Shown: piece by piece, positions 56,353 to 64,000 of the stretch
Position numbering within the stretch: position 1 is the first letter of the stretch
How the letters are laid out: each line of letters starts with the position of its first letter
The notes under the pieces: generated by a model
What the model was told of the DNA's origin: nothing
What the model saw: only the letters and a program-made list of their open reading frames with translations
Databases searched by the model: none
Position numbers and translations under genes: made by a program
NCBI GenBank assembly: GCA_019359395.1
Contig: JAHHHK010000006.1
Span: forward strand, 1 to 64,000
DNA length: 64,000 nt
Direction of reading: 5' to 3'
From: Komarekiella atlantica HA4396-MV6
Lineage (GTDB): Bacteria; Cyanobacteriota; Cyanobacteriia; Cyanobacteriales; Nostocaceae

Positions 56353-57744
56353 ATGACAAGTAATCAAATATCTCTACTAGAACTTATCGAACTTTTTGCA
56401 GAATATCGCAACAGCATAATTATCAACATTAAGCATCTGCAAGAACATTATCAAAGAACAGGTATTAAGCGAGTTAAAGGTGTTAGAAACCAAAACGGTG
56501 AACTGCTTCAGCCTTGGCTGCGAACAGAAAATATAGATAATGCTGAGTATGTTGGCATGGGCGAGTTTGAGTTTAATCGCAATACTGCCACTATCAATAT
56601 GCTTGTTAAACGTAAAGTCAAACTTGCCAAAGTTGAAGACCAAACCCCAATTCTTGAGGTTGCAGGTTTGCTAGTCAATGACTTAGATACCTTTAATAAT
56701 TACACGATTGTCAGTGACGGTAAAATCAACGTAAAGTCTTTACAAGTCAAAATTAGTAGTAAAAAAGCTTTTGAATCGCTTAAACAAAAAGGTGTACTAG
56801 ATGCAGAGGAATTCGACTTCCGTGCTGAATATACTATCAGACTAGATAACTTGCCGCTTGTCCCCTTTCATAGGCATTACAGCAACATTAATGGCTTGTT
56901 TAATCAGTTAGCAGAAATTAAAGTCCTTTCTAGTATTATTTCTGCTCACTTAAAAGGAGAGTCAGATGTATTTGTACCAGCACAATTGGATGAGTTGAAA
57001 AATCACTATGTTTCTAATAACGTTTACATCAACTTTCCGACAACAAACGAATACACTGATATCACAGAAGCTCTTGCTAATAATGTTCTTGATTCACGAG
57101 TAAGTTATAAAATAGACATTGGTAGCAAAGATATTCTCAACCTCAGCAAGTTGTATTCTGCAAATAAGTTCTTAAACAAGATGTATAGGGTTTATAACCA
57201 AGAAACTGGGGAGATTTTCGCTAAGCCTAGTTTTCATGTAGCCTTCAATGAAAATCTTGTCTTTAGACAAAAGCTACTATCGTCACGCATCAAGTTAACC
57301 AAAGTCGATGAGTTCATGAAACGAATTTTTGATGACTTTCTAGGACTTGAAAATAATGGCATTGTTAGAGATATTCTCGCAAAAGTTGATGCTGAGAATT
57401 TGGCGCAATTATTACAGGATAAACAAACTGGTAAGCAGATTAGTAAAGAGGAAATGGTCGCAGCCTTGACAATGGCGAATACTAAGCTAGAGCAATATGC
57501 AGATAAAATTTACCGAGATAAAATTTCTCCCTTGGTATTCTACATTGGCTCTACTGGATTATTACCAAATGAAATGTCTACAAAAGCTATGACTGCTGAG
57601 GAATTAGCTGCTCATTACCCTAATTTACAGTTTTCCAAAAATGAAAAACAGGGGACATTTTTTGTCGTAGACGATAGTATCATCAGCGTGTATACAAAGA
57701 CTGAATATTACAGTAAAAAGATTGCTGTTAGTGTGGAAGAGTAA
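56353..57744 (+). CDS. Unknown 463-residue protein
   Basis: I do not recognise this protein. It has good start signals (GGAGGG 7 bases before ATG) and no membrane span or signal. The first 50 residues are helical (LLELIELFAEYRNSIIINIKHLQEHY), then a beta-rich body with IRLDNLPLVPF, a Lys/Asn-rich middle and a C-terminal part, SVYTKTEYYSKKIAVSVEE. The C-terminal half mentions long helices with DEFMKRIFDDFLGLE. Its codon and base use look slightly AT-richer than its neighbours. Confidence 0.7.
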   Translation: MTSNQISLLELIELFAEYRNSIIINIKHLQEHYQRTGIKRVKGVRNQNGELLQPWLRTENIDNAEYVGMGEFEFNRNTATINMLVKRKVKLAKVEDQTPILEVAGLLVNDLDTFNNYTIVSDGKINVKSLQVKISSKKAFESLKQKGVLDAEEFDFRAEYTIRLDNLPLVPFHRHYSNINGLFNQLAEIKVLSSIISAHLKGESDVFVPAQLDELKNHYVSNNVYINFPTTNEYTDITEALANNVLDSRVSYKIDIGSKDILNLSKLYSANKFLNKMYRVYNQETGEIFAKPSFHVAFNENLVFRQKLLSSRIKLTKVDEFMKRIFDDFLGLENNGIVRDILAKVDAENLAQLLQDKQTGKQISKEEMVAALTMANTKLEQYADKIYRDKISPLVFYIGSTGLLPNEMSTKAMTAEELAAHYPNLQFSKNEKQGTFFVVDDSIISVYTKTEYYSKKIAVSVEE

Positions 57745-57828
57745 AACTTAAAAAGTCAAGTACAAATACAAAATCGCTGAGGTATTCTTAGTAATTTTGT
57801 ATTTATATAAACATCCATTGCTTTTAAT

Positions 57829-58152
57829 AGACTTCTTGCAAAATCGGAATAAGACGAAAATAAACCACAGATGAACACAGATGAACACAGATATTTATCT
57901 GTCTTGAAAAGTTTCCTACGGCGGGAAACCCGCCTACAGAACTTTTCGCTGTCTTGAAAAGTTTCCTACGGCGGGAAACCCGCCTACAGAACTTTTCGCT
58001 GTCTTGAAAAGTTTCCTACGGCGGGAAACCCGCCTACAGAACTTTTCGCTGTCTTGAAAAGTTTCCTACGGCGGGAAACCCGGACGCGCAAACTTTTCGC
58101 TGTGTTCATCTGTGGTTAGATTTAACAAATCTCGACTTATGCAAGAGATCTA
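57829..58152. mobile_element. Mobile-element-like repeat with four 50-bp units
   Basis: The outer ends AGACTTCTTGCA and TGCAAGAGATCT form an imperfect inverted repeat, and an inner pair (ACCACAGATGAACACAG / CTGTGTTCATCTGTGGT) is perfect. Inside are four 50-bp units from 57901 to about 58100, each starting GTCTTGAAAAGTTTCC and ending AACTTTTCGCT. No transposase frame is present. The last unit diverges at its end. Confidence 0.7.
57901..58100. repeat. Four tandem 50-bp palindromic units
   Basis: Units at 57901, 57951, 58001 and 58051 are identical over most of their length, and each can fold (GAAAAGTT pairs with AACTTTTC; GGCGGG with CCCGCC). The identity shows recent tandem duplication. The units have no unique spacers, so this is not CRISPR. 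Confidence 0.9.
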
Positions 58153-58438
58153 ATACCGCTTTATCCAGTTGCAATAAATTCTGCAACCATAACACAATTT
58201 TATAAATGCGATCGCTTCTCATAACTGCAAAGAGTTACTGTCGAAAACGCAAACATGGGACAAACTGGGTAAAGTTGCTTTAAACCCGCGATCGCTTTGA
58301 AAATTAGCTTATTACTTAGTTATTTTTATTACTTTATATAGAAATGTTGTTTAGTAAATAATTAAAAAAGTAACACATATTAAACAATATAATATCGGCT
58401 TCTTGGTATTATTTTTGATGCACTGACCATAAAAAACA

Positions 58439-58693
58439 ATGGATGAATATCAGCGCCGCTCTTATTGGCGTGCTAATACTGCTTTAATTCGTAATCTTTT
58501 AATTGTCTGGGTACTGGTTTCCCTAGTTTTCAGTATTTTGTTGGTTCAACCATTGAATGCGGTACGTTTTTTTGGCGTACCGCTTGGTTTTTGGATGGCG
58601 CAACAAGGATCAATTCTAATATTTGTAGCATTGATTTTCATTTATGCCTTCCAAATGGACAAGCTAGACCGCAAGTATAATCTTAAGAAGTGA
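58439..58693 (+). CDS. Solute:sodium symporter small subunit (DUF4212)
   Basis: An 84-residue membrane protein with two helices (NLLIVWVLVSLVFSILLV and ILIFVALIFIYAF) and the C-terminal MDKLDRKYN. It matches DUF4212, the small partner of VC_2705-type sodium/solute symporters. The partner begins nine bases later, so they should be one operon. Confidence 0.9.
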   Translation: MDEYQRRSYWRANTALIRNLLIVWVLVSLVFSILLVQPLNAVRFFGVPLGFWMAQQGSILIFVALIFIYAFQMDKLDRKYNLKK

Positions 58694-58702
58694 GGAAAAA
58701 CC

Positions 58703-60355
58703 GTGTCAGTTGAAATTTGGACTATTGTGCTAGTTGGTCTGTCTTTCCTCGCCTACATTTATATTGGTTGGCAATCACGAGTTGAAAATAGTAAAGACTT
58801 CTTTGTAGCAGGTCAGGGAATACCCTCAATTGCTAATGGTGCAGCCACCGCCGCAGATTGGATGTCTGCGGCTTCGTTTATTTCTATGGCGGGGCTGATT
58901 TCTTTTTTGGGTTATGACGGTTCTATTTATCTGATGGGTTGGACTGGTGGCTATGTACTACTGGCATTATTGTTAGCTCCCTACCTGCGGAAATTTGGTA
59001 AGTATACCGTACCTGACTTTGTAGGCGATCGCTACTACTCTAATATCGCTCGTTTGGTGGCGGTAGTTGCAGCTATTTTCGTCTCTCTCACCTATGTAGC
59101 TGGACAAATGCGGGGCGTAGGCATTGTCTTTAGCCGCTTTCTCCAAGTAGACATCAATACAGGTGTGATCATCGGTATGGTGATTGTGGGCTTTTTCTCT
59201 GTATTGGGAGGCATGAAAGGCATCACCTGGACGCAAGTAGCGCAATACTGTGTATTAATTTTTGCTTACTTGATTCCGGCGATTGCGATCGCCTGGTTAC
59301 TCACAGGTAATCCTGTTCCTCAGTTAGCATTTACCTTTAGCGATGTTGCTGACAAGCTCAATCAAATCCAGCTTGACTTGGGATTTAAGGAGTATACTCA
59401 GCCATTTGTGAACAAGTCGATGTTAGATGTGCTGTTCACTACCATTGCTCTAATGGTAGGTACTGCTGGCTTACCTCATATCATCGTCCGATTTTATACA
59501 GTGCCAAATGTACGTGCTGCTCGTTTCTCTGCGGGTTGGGCATTGTTATTTATTGCCATTCTTTATACAACTGCTCCAGCCCTCTCAATGTTTGCCCGCT
59601 ATAACCTGATTGATTCTCTGCACAATCATACGATCGCAGAAGTGCAGCAGTTAGACTGGGCGACCAAGTGGGAAAAAACTAAACTGCTGGCCTTCGATGA
59701 CAAAAATAAAGATGGGCGTTTGCAATTAACTCCAAATAAAGAAACCAACGAAATTACGATTGACCGAGACATCATTGTGCTTTCCACCCCAGAGGTGGCT
59801 AAACTTGCCCCTTGGGTGGTTGGCTTGGTAGCAGCTGGTGGGTTAGCAGCTGCTTTGTCTACAGCATCGGGGTTGTTACTGGTAATTTCTAGTTCCATCG
59901 CCCACGATATCTACTACCGTATATTAGATTCAACAGCTTCAGAACAAAAACGGGTGTTTGTTGGACGCATCATGGTTGGGCTTTCCCTTGTCCTGGCGGG
60001 ATACTTTGGGGTAAATCCACCGGGATTTGTGAGTGAGGTGGTGGCTTTCGCCTTTGGTTTAGCCGCTGCTAGCTTTTTTCCGGTGATTTTCTTAGGGATT
60101 TTCGACAAGCGCACCAATGCGGAAGGGGCGATCGCCGGCATGTTGGTAGGTTTAATTTTTACAATCATCTACATTGTCGGCGTCAAGTTTGGGGGTATGC
60201 AACCCTGGTTTTTTGGGGTTTCTCCTGAAGGAATTGGAACTTTAGGTATGATTATTAACTTGGTAGTGACTCTGGTAGTTTCTCGGCTAACGCCACCCCC
60301 TCCAGCAGAAATTCAAGCGATGGTGGAAGATTTACGTAGTCCGGGTATTGAATAA
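58703..60355 (+). CDS. Sodium:solute symporter family protein (VC_2705/ActP-like)
   Basis: A 550-residue protein with about 13 membrane helices, SSS family (FVAGQGIPSIANGAATAADWMSAASFISMAG; LVAAGGLAAALSTASGLLLVISSSIAHD). It probably takes up acetate or a related carboxylate with sodium, but the substrate is not certain. Residues about 331-342 (FDDKNKDGRLQL) form an EF-hand-like loop in an extramembrane insert. Start GTG 58703 has GAGG nine bases before it. The DUF4212 gene precedes it. Confidence 0.9.
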   Translation: MSVEIWTIVLVGLSFLAYIYIGWQSRVENSKDFFVAGQGIPSIANGAATAADWMSAASFISMAGLISFLGYDGSIYLMGWTGGYVLLALLLAPYLRKFGKYTVPDFVGDRYYSNIARLVAVVAAIFVSLTYVAGQMRGVGIVFSRFLQVDINTGVIIGMVIVGFFSVLGGMKGITWTQVAQYCVLIFAYLIPAIAIAWLLTGNPVPQLAFTFSDVADKLNQIQLDLGFKEYTQPFVNKSMLDVLFTTIALMVGTAGLPHIIVRFYTVPNVRAARFSAGWALLFIAILYTTAPALSMFARYNLIDSLHNHTIAEVQQLDWATKWEKTKLLAFDDKNKDGRLQLTPNKETNEITIDRDIIVLSTPEVAKLAPWVVGLVAAGGLAAALSTASGLLLVISSSIAHDIYYRILDSTASEQKRVFVGRIMVGLSLVLAGYFGVNPPGFVSEVVAFAFGLAAASFFPVIFLGIFDKRTNAEGAIAGMLVGLIFTIIYIVGVKFGGMQPWFFGVSPEGIGTLGMIINLVVTLVVSRLTPPPPAEIQAMVEDLRSPGIE

Positions 60356-60442
60356 TTGTGTTTTTTGCCAACGCAAAGGAACGCTGAGGGAAGCGCTGAG
60401 GAACGCAAAGGGGTATAATTCGGCGTTTTTCAGCGTTTTTAC

Positions 60443-61279
60443 CTACTGAAGCTCTTGGATATTATTCATTACTTGTTGGTATAAGTCGTTGTTGCCTTGT
60501 TTTTTAAAGATGGCTGCGGCTTGTTGTAAGTCTTTGAGCGCACCCGGTTTATCTCCGTTGGCGGCGCGGGCGTTTCCACGGTTATTGTAAGCAGGGGCGA
60601 AGTTGGAATTGAGGCGAATGGCTTGATTGTAATCTGCGATCGCTCCTTGGGGATCTCCATTGGCGGCGCGGGCATTTCCTCGATTATTGTAGGCAATAAC
60701 ATATTTCTGGTCGAGGCGAATCGCTTGATCATAATCATTTAGTGCCGCTTTTTGGTCTTTGTTGGCTGCATGAGCATTTCCTCGATTGTTGTAGGCTTCG
60801 GCATAGTTGGGAGCTAGACGAATCGCTTCGTTGTAATCCTCAATCGCTGCTTTGTTGTCTCCTAGGGAAGCACGCGCATTTCCCCGGTTATTGTAGGCTT
60901 CAGCGTCGTTGGGATTGATACTAAGTGCTTGGTCATAATCTGCGATCGCTCTTTTTTTGTCTCCCAGATCAAAGTAGGCTAGTCCCCGACTCTTGTAAGC
61001 CTCTGCATATTGGGGATTGAGGCTAATCGCTTGGTTGTAGGAAGCGATCGCAGCTTGCGAGTCACCTTTAACATGTTGATTTTGTCCCTGAATGTAGAAT
61101 TCCCCAGCTTTAGATGTCTTAGCTGGGCGACTAGGAGATGTAACCCCTATTTCTGTCACCAATACATCTTTGTTTTGACTACAAGAAACGCCTGTAATTG
61201 CGCTCAATGTGGCAAAAACAGCTATGGTAAATGCTCTGCTTACTCTTATTCGCTTTTGCTGAAATAAGCGCCGTCTCAT
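60443..61279 (-). CDS. Exported TPR-repeat protein
   Basis: A 278-residue protein with a cleavable N-terminal signal (FTIAVFATLSAITGVSC; a poor lipobox may exist at SC), a short linker and six TPR repeats with the NPxYAEAYNNRGNAxA pattern. The repeats are almost identical in sequence, so recent internal expansion is probable. It presumably binds proteins in the periplasm. It is convergent with the symporter gene. Confidence 0.87.
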   Translation of the reverse strand: MRRRLFQQKRIRVSRAFTIAVFATLSAITGVSCSQNKDVLVTEIGVTSPSRPAKTSKAGEFYIQGQNQHVKGDSQAAIASYNQAISLNPQYAEAYKSRGLAYFDLGDKKRAIADYDQALSINPNDAEAYNNRGNARASLGDNKAAIEDYNEAIRLAPNYAEAYNNRGNAHAANKDQKAALNDYDQAIRLDQKYVIAYNNRGNARAANGDPQGAIADYNQAIRLNSNFAPAYNNRGNARAANGDKPGALKDLQQAAAIFKKQGNNDLYQQVMNNIQELQ

Positions 61280-61630
61280 AAGTTGCTACACACCACCATG
61301 ACACCTGAATGAAATTAGTACCAACTAGTTATTTCTTGATTTTAAGAATGATTCTAACTTTCGGTAGAGGTATAAAATCAATGAATAATCTTATCTAATA
61401 TTTACTAGATTTATTTAAAGGTCATCGGTAGGATAGATTTAGAAATTTTTAGTATAAAACTTTTCATCTTAATCTTTCCTCCTGTTATCTTACTGCTTTC
61501 TGGAAGTAGGTTTATTATGAACCTTATCAGTATTTATTATGTTGTTTATAATACTTTCTTAAAAAATATTTCAAATTCTTGCGTGTCCAGTGTCCAGATT
61601 CCTGACTTCTCAAAGAAGTCGGGGATCTTT
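61280..61630. other. Spacer upstream of the exported TPR gene
   Basis: An AT-rich 350-base gap. The last 30 bases hold GACTTCTcaaAGAAGTCGGGG, a hairpin of the same family as 39013-39059. It precedes the stop of the ribonuclease gene (minus strand) and may be its terminator. Confidence 0.5.
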
Positions 61631-62548
61631 TCAATCTTCCACATCACTTTCCTGAGTTTTAGGAGTTAGTCGCCAAGCGGTAGTTTTGTCAATATCTACA
61701 GATAGTTGTTCTAAATTTTGCCCTAAATCTTTTTGGAGTTTTTGAGTTAGTGTGATCGGAAAATCTAAATTAATGCCTTGGGTTTGTGCTAGCTTTGCTA
61801 ATTCTGTAAACGTAACTTTTACTGTAGTGCGATCGTAACTAGTTAATTTACAATAAGAAGTTTCCGGTACATTCTGAGCCTGCATAGCTTTTTTAATTCG
61901 CTCTTGTAAATTCTCAAATTCGGAATTTAACAGCTTGGACTGCTCCTCAAGTTGGGTGTATCTTGCACCAAGTGCTGTTAAGTCTTCAGTTGCGGGATTG
62001 GGGCTAACTTGGGCTTGTAATTTTAACAAACGCAAATGTACTTGAGCAAGATAAATACAGTCTAAGTAAGCATAATCTATCTGTTCTTCAGTTAGGGGTC
62101 GCTTTCCCCAATCGCTTACTTGTTCTTGTTTGTCGATATTATTAAAGTTACAAAGTACTGTAGCTAAGGTTTTGAGTTGATAGTTTGGTAATGGCAATAG
62201 ATAGTAAGGAATTTTTTTTGCTATATCCAAAGTGCAAGTAATGTTTTTCGCTTTCTTGTTGCCGAGAAATTTCAGATCATAACTGGCATTGTGAAATACT
62301 TTTTCAATGGCAGAATTCACCATGATTTCCTCAATAAACTCAGCGATGATCTCAGGCTGATCTAAGACATCTAAAAGATAAACGCGATCGCCACTCATAT
62401 CTTGAGGATCATCTAACACCTGAATCAACGACAGTCTAGGATTACGACTTTTATAATCAGCGACTTCTGTATCTATCCACAGAATTTTAGCTGTGGTATA
62501 TTTAGCAACAATAGCACGAATTTCGCTGGCAGAAGCAATGTATGGCAT
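61631..62548 (-). CDS. RNase D-like 3'-5' exonuclease
   Basis: A 305-residue DEDDy exonuclease. The four acidic sites are seen: WIDTEVAD, HNASYDLKFLG, and YAYLDCIYLAQVHL. It acts on RNA 3' ends, as in tRNA maturation. The C-terminal 120 residues lack a clear HRDC domain and are helical with coiled-coil character (LEEQSKLLNSEFENLQERI). Start ATG 62548 gives MPYIASASEIRAIV. Confidence 0.88.
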   Translation of the reverse strand: MPYIASASEIRAIVAKYTTAKILWIDTEVADYKSRNPRLSLIQVLDDPQDMSGDRVYLLDVLDQPEIIAEFIEEIMVNSAIEKVFHNASYDLKFLGNKKAKNITCTLDIAKKIPYYLLPLPNYQLKTLATVLCNFNNIDKQEQVSDWGKRPLTEEQIDYAYLDCIYLAQVHLRLLKLQAQVSPNPATEDLTALGARYTQLEEQSKLLNSEFENLQERIKKAMQAQNVPETSYCKLTSYDRTTVKVTFTELAKLAQTQGINLDFPITLTQKLQKDLGQNLEQLSVDIDKTTAWRLTPKTQESDVED

Positions 62549-62789
62549 TGACTAATATTGGAGTATCGATAATCAGTTATAGTTTCCCAAATTAGCATTC
62601 AAAGCAACACTCAACAATTATATTCATTGCTAGGAATTAGTCGGAGTCTGGACTGCTGAAATCAGTTAAACAACTACAGCTATAGTATTAGCCTCCTGTA
62701 AAATTTTCTCTCCCAAGCTGGATAAATAAAGCTGCTAGAGCAAGTAATCCTAGTAAAAGAGTGAATTTATTCAAGTTTTCTACTGCCTC

Positions 62790-64000
62790 ATGCGTTACTT
62801 TGTATTAGCTACAGACTACGATGGCACACTAGCTACAGATGGTCGTGTGCATGACGAAACTTTAACTGCACTAAAACATCTACGGACTTCAGGACGCAAA
62901 CTTATCTTGGTGACAGGTAGGCAGCTAGATGATTTGCTGCAAGTTTTTGAGCAAATCGATTTGTTTGATTACGTAGTGGCGGAAAACGGCGCTTTACTGT
63001 ATTCACCAGCTTCTCGTCAAGAAAAGTTACTGGGCGAGCAACCACCAGAAGAGTTTATCAAAGCATTGCGCGATCGCCAAGTTGACCCCCTATCAGTAGG
63101 ACGAGTTATCGTTGCTACTTGGCATCCCCAAGAAACAACAGTTCTCCAAACCATCCGCGACTTAGGATTGGAACTACAAGTCATCTTTAATAAAGGTGCA
63201 GTCATGGTACTACCTTCAGGTATCAACAAAGCGGTAGGATTAGCCGCTGCGTTGGATGAAATGAAGTTATCACCGCACAATGTTGTTGGGGTAGGGGATG
63301 CGGAAAATGACCACGCCTTCCTTTGTATGTCTGAGTTTTCTGTAGCGGTTGCTAATGCTTTACCAATGCTCAAGGAGCGTGTGGATTTCGTTACTAATGG
63401 TAAGCGAGGGGATGGCGTCATTGAACTGATTGACAAACTGATCGCTTCAGATTTGTCTGAACTGGATGAGCAGTTGCAAAGACATAATATCTTGTTGGGT
63501 ACAAAAGAAGACGGCTCTGAGGTCAATATTCAACCTTATGCCTCCAGCATCTTACTAGCTGGGACTTCTGGCGGTGGAAAATCCACTCTCGCTACAGCCG
63601 TACTAGAGCGCATCGCCGATCAAGACTACCAATTTTGTATCATTGATCCAGAAGGTGACTACGAAAACTTTGAAAATGGCGTTATTTTGGGTGATGCCAC
63701 ACGTTCACCAAGGTTGGCAGAAATTCTGGATTTACTTGAGCAACCCAAACAAAATGTTGTGATTAACTTGCTGGGTATTGCTGTAGAGGATCGTCCTGGA
63801 TTTTTTGCGGAAATTTTACCTGCTTTGCTGGAATTGCGATCGCGCACCGGTCGTCCTCACTGGATAGTTGTGGATGAAGCACATCACCTCATACCCGCAT
63901 CTTGGAATCCTGCCGCATTGACATTACCTCAACAACTCAAAGGCTTGATGCTAATTACAGTTCATCCTGATCAGATTGCATCAGCAGGCTTGTCGTTGAT
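62790..64000 (+). CDS. HAD-IIB phosphatase fused to a HerA-like ATPase (cut by the window end)
   Basis: At least 403 codons from ATG 62790. Residues 1-220 are a HAD-IIB phosphatase: ATDYDGTLATDG (motif I), LVTGRQ (motif II), GVGDAENDHAFL (motif IV). Residues 250-403 are a P-loop ATPase: LLAGTSGGGKSTLATAV (Walker A), IIDPEGDYEN, and WIVVDEAHHL (Walker B), of the DUF87/HerA type. The frame is open to position 64000. The role of the fusion is unknown. Confidence 0.8.
   Translation, partial: MRYFVLATDYDGTLATDGRVHDETLTALKHLRTSGRKLILVTGRQLDDLLQVFEQIDLFDYVVAENGALLYSPASRQEKLLGEQPPEEFIKALRDRQVDPLSVGRVIVATWHPQETTVLQTIRDLGLELQVIFNKGAVMVLPSGINKAVGLAAALDEMKLSPHNVVGVGDAENDHAFLCMSEFSVAVANALPMLKERVDFVTNGKRGDGVIELIDKLIASDLSELDEQLQRHNILLGTKEDGSEVNIQPYASSILLAGTSGGGKSTLATAVLERIADQDYQFCIIDPEGDYENFENGVILGDATRSPRLAEILDLLEQPKQNVVINLLGIAVEDRPGFFAEILPALLELRSRTGRPHWIVVDEAHHLIPASWNPAALTLPQQLKGLMLITVHPDQIASAGLSL

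Noticed and set aside
57901-58100. CRISPR array
   Set aside because: The 50-bp units directly abut with no unique spacers and no cas genes are nearby.

Overview
The window is chromosomal DNA from a heterocyst-type filamentous cyanobacterium, most likely Nostoc or a close relative. The light-independent protochlorophyllide reductase genes chlL and chlN, a Ycf36/CGLD27 protein, the natF-natG-natH-bgtA amino-acid uptake operon and XisH/XisI-type genes all point there. So do the dense HIP1 octamers (gcgatcgc) and the short tandem heptanucleotide repeats. Assignments come from reading translations and DNA motifs, without database searches.

Layout. 1-690: remnant of an Rpn-type nuclease gene. 690-15,700: mostly housekeeping genes: an ABC-F ATPase, gpmI, secG, a matrixin-like protease, a glycosyltransferase, an MFS carrier, recO, deoC, a solitary C5 DNA methyltransferase, a membrane GTPase, the initiator tRNA, an asparaginase, Ycf36 and rsfS. 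15,700-22,050: a possible small RNA, two polysaccharide genes (a WcaI-like glycosyltransferase and a STAS/sugar-transferase fusion), queE and two small cyanobacterial families. 22,050-28,500: a MITE, then the natFGH-bgtA operon with a 21-bp minisatellite between the permease genes, then a LysR regulator. 28,500-34,750: a PhoX-type phosphatase behind a duplicated Pho-box-like promoter, a broken xisH with xisI, a retropepsin-like protein and two tandem paralogues of unknown function. 34,750-38,100: chlL, a DUF5331 gene and chlN. 38,100-50,000: a second MITE, a PRC-barrel protein, smc, gene debris, a TPR protein whose kinase domain looks inactive, an unknown conserved protein and aspartate kinase. 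50,000-57,750: an accessory stretch with Uma2 and DUF433 genes, a PIN-domain pair, a second 21-bp minisatellite, a STAND/TPR gene split by one UGA codon, a secreted tandem Tudor-like protein and an unknown 463-residue protein. 57,750-64,000: a third mobile-element-like repeat, a two-gene solute:sodium symporter, a TPR protein, an RNase D-like exonuclease and a HAD-phosphatase/ATPase fusion cut by the window end.

Working links. chlL and chlN encode two of the three subunits of dark-operative protochlorophyllide reductase; chlB is not here. natF, natG, natH and bgtA make one ABC importer. rsfS and ycf36 overlap by four bases and look translationally coupled. The DUF4212 protein and the symporter form one carrier.

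The strongest unusual signals are: the STAND gene interrupted by an in-frame UGA; xisH interrupted at its presumed catalytic glutamate; an HRD-to-HRN change in the kinase-TPR protein; the duplicated promoter module before phoX; three MITE-like elements, one with a clean 5-bp target duplication; and a dispersed palindromic repeat inserted in frame in smc.
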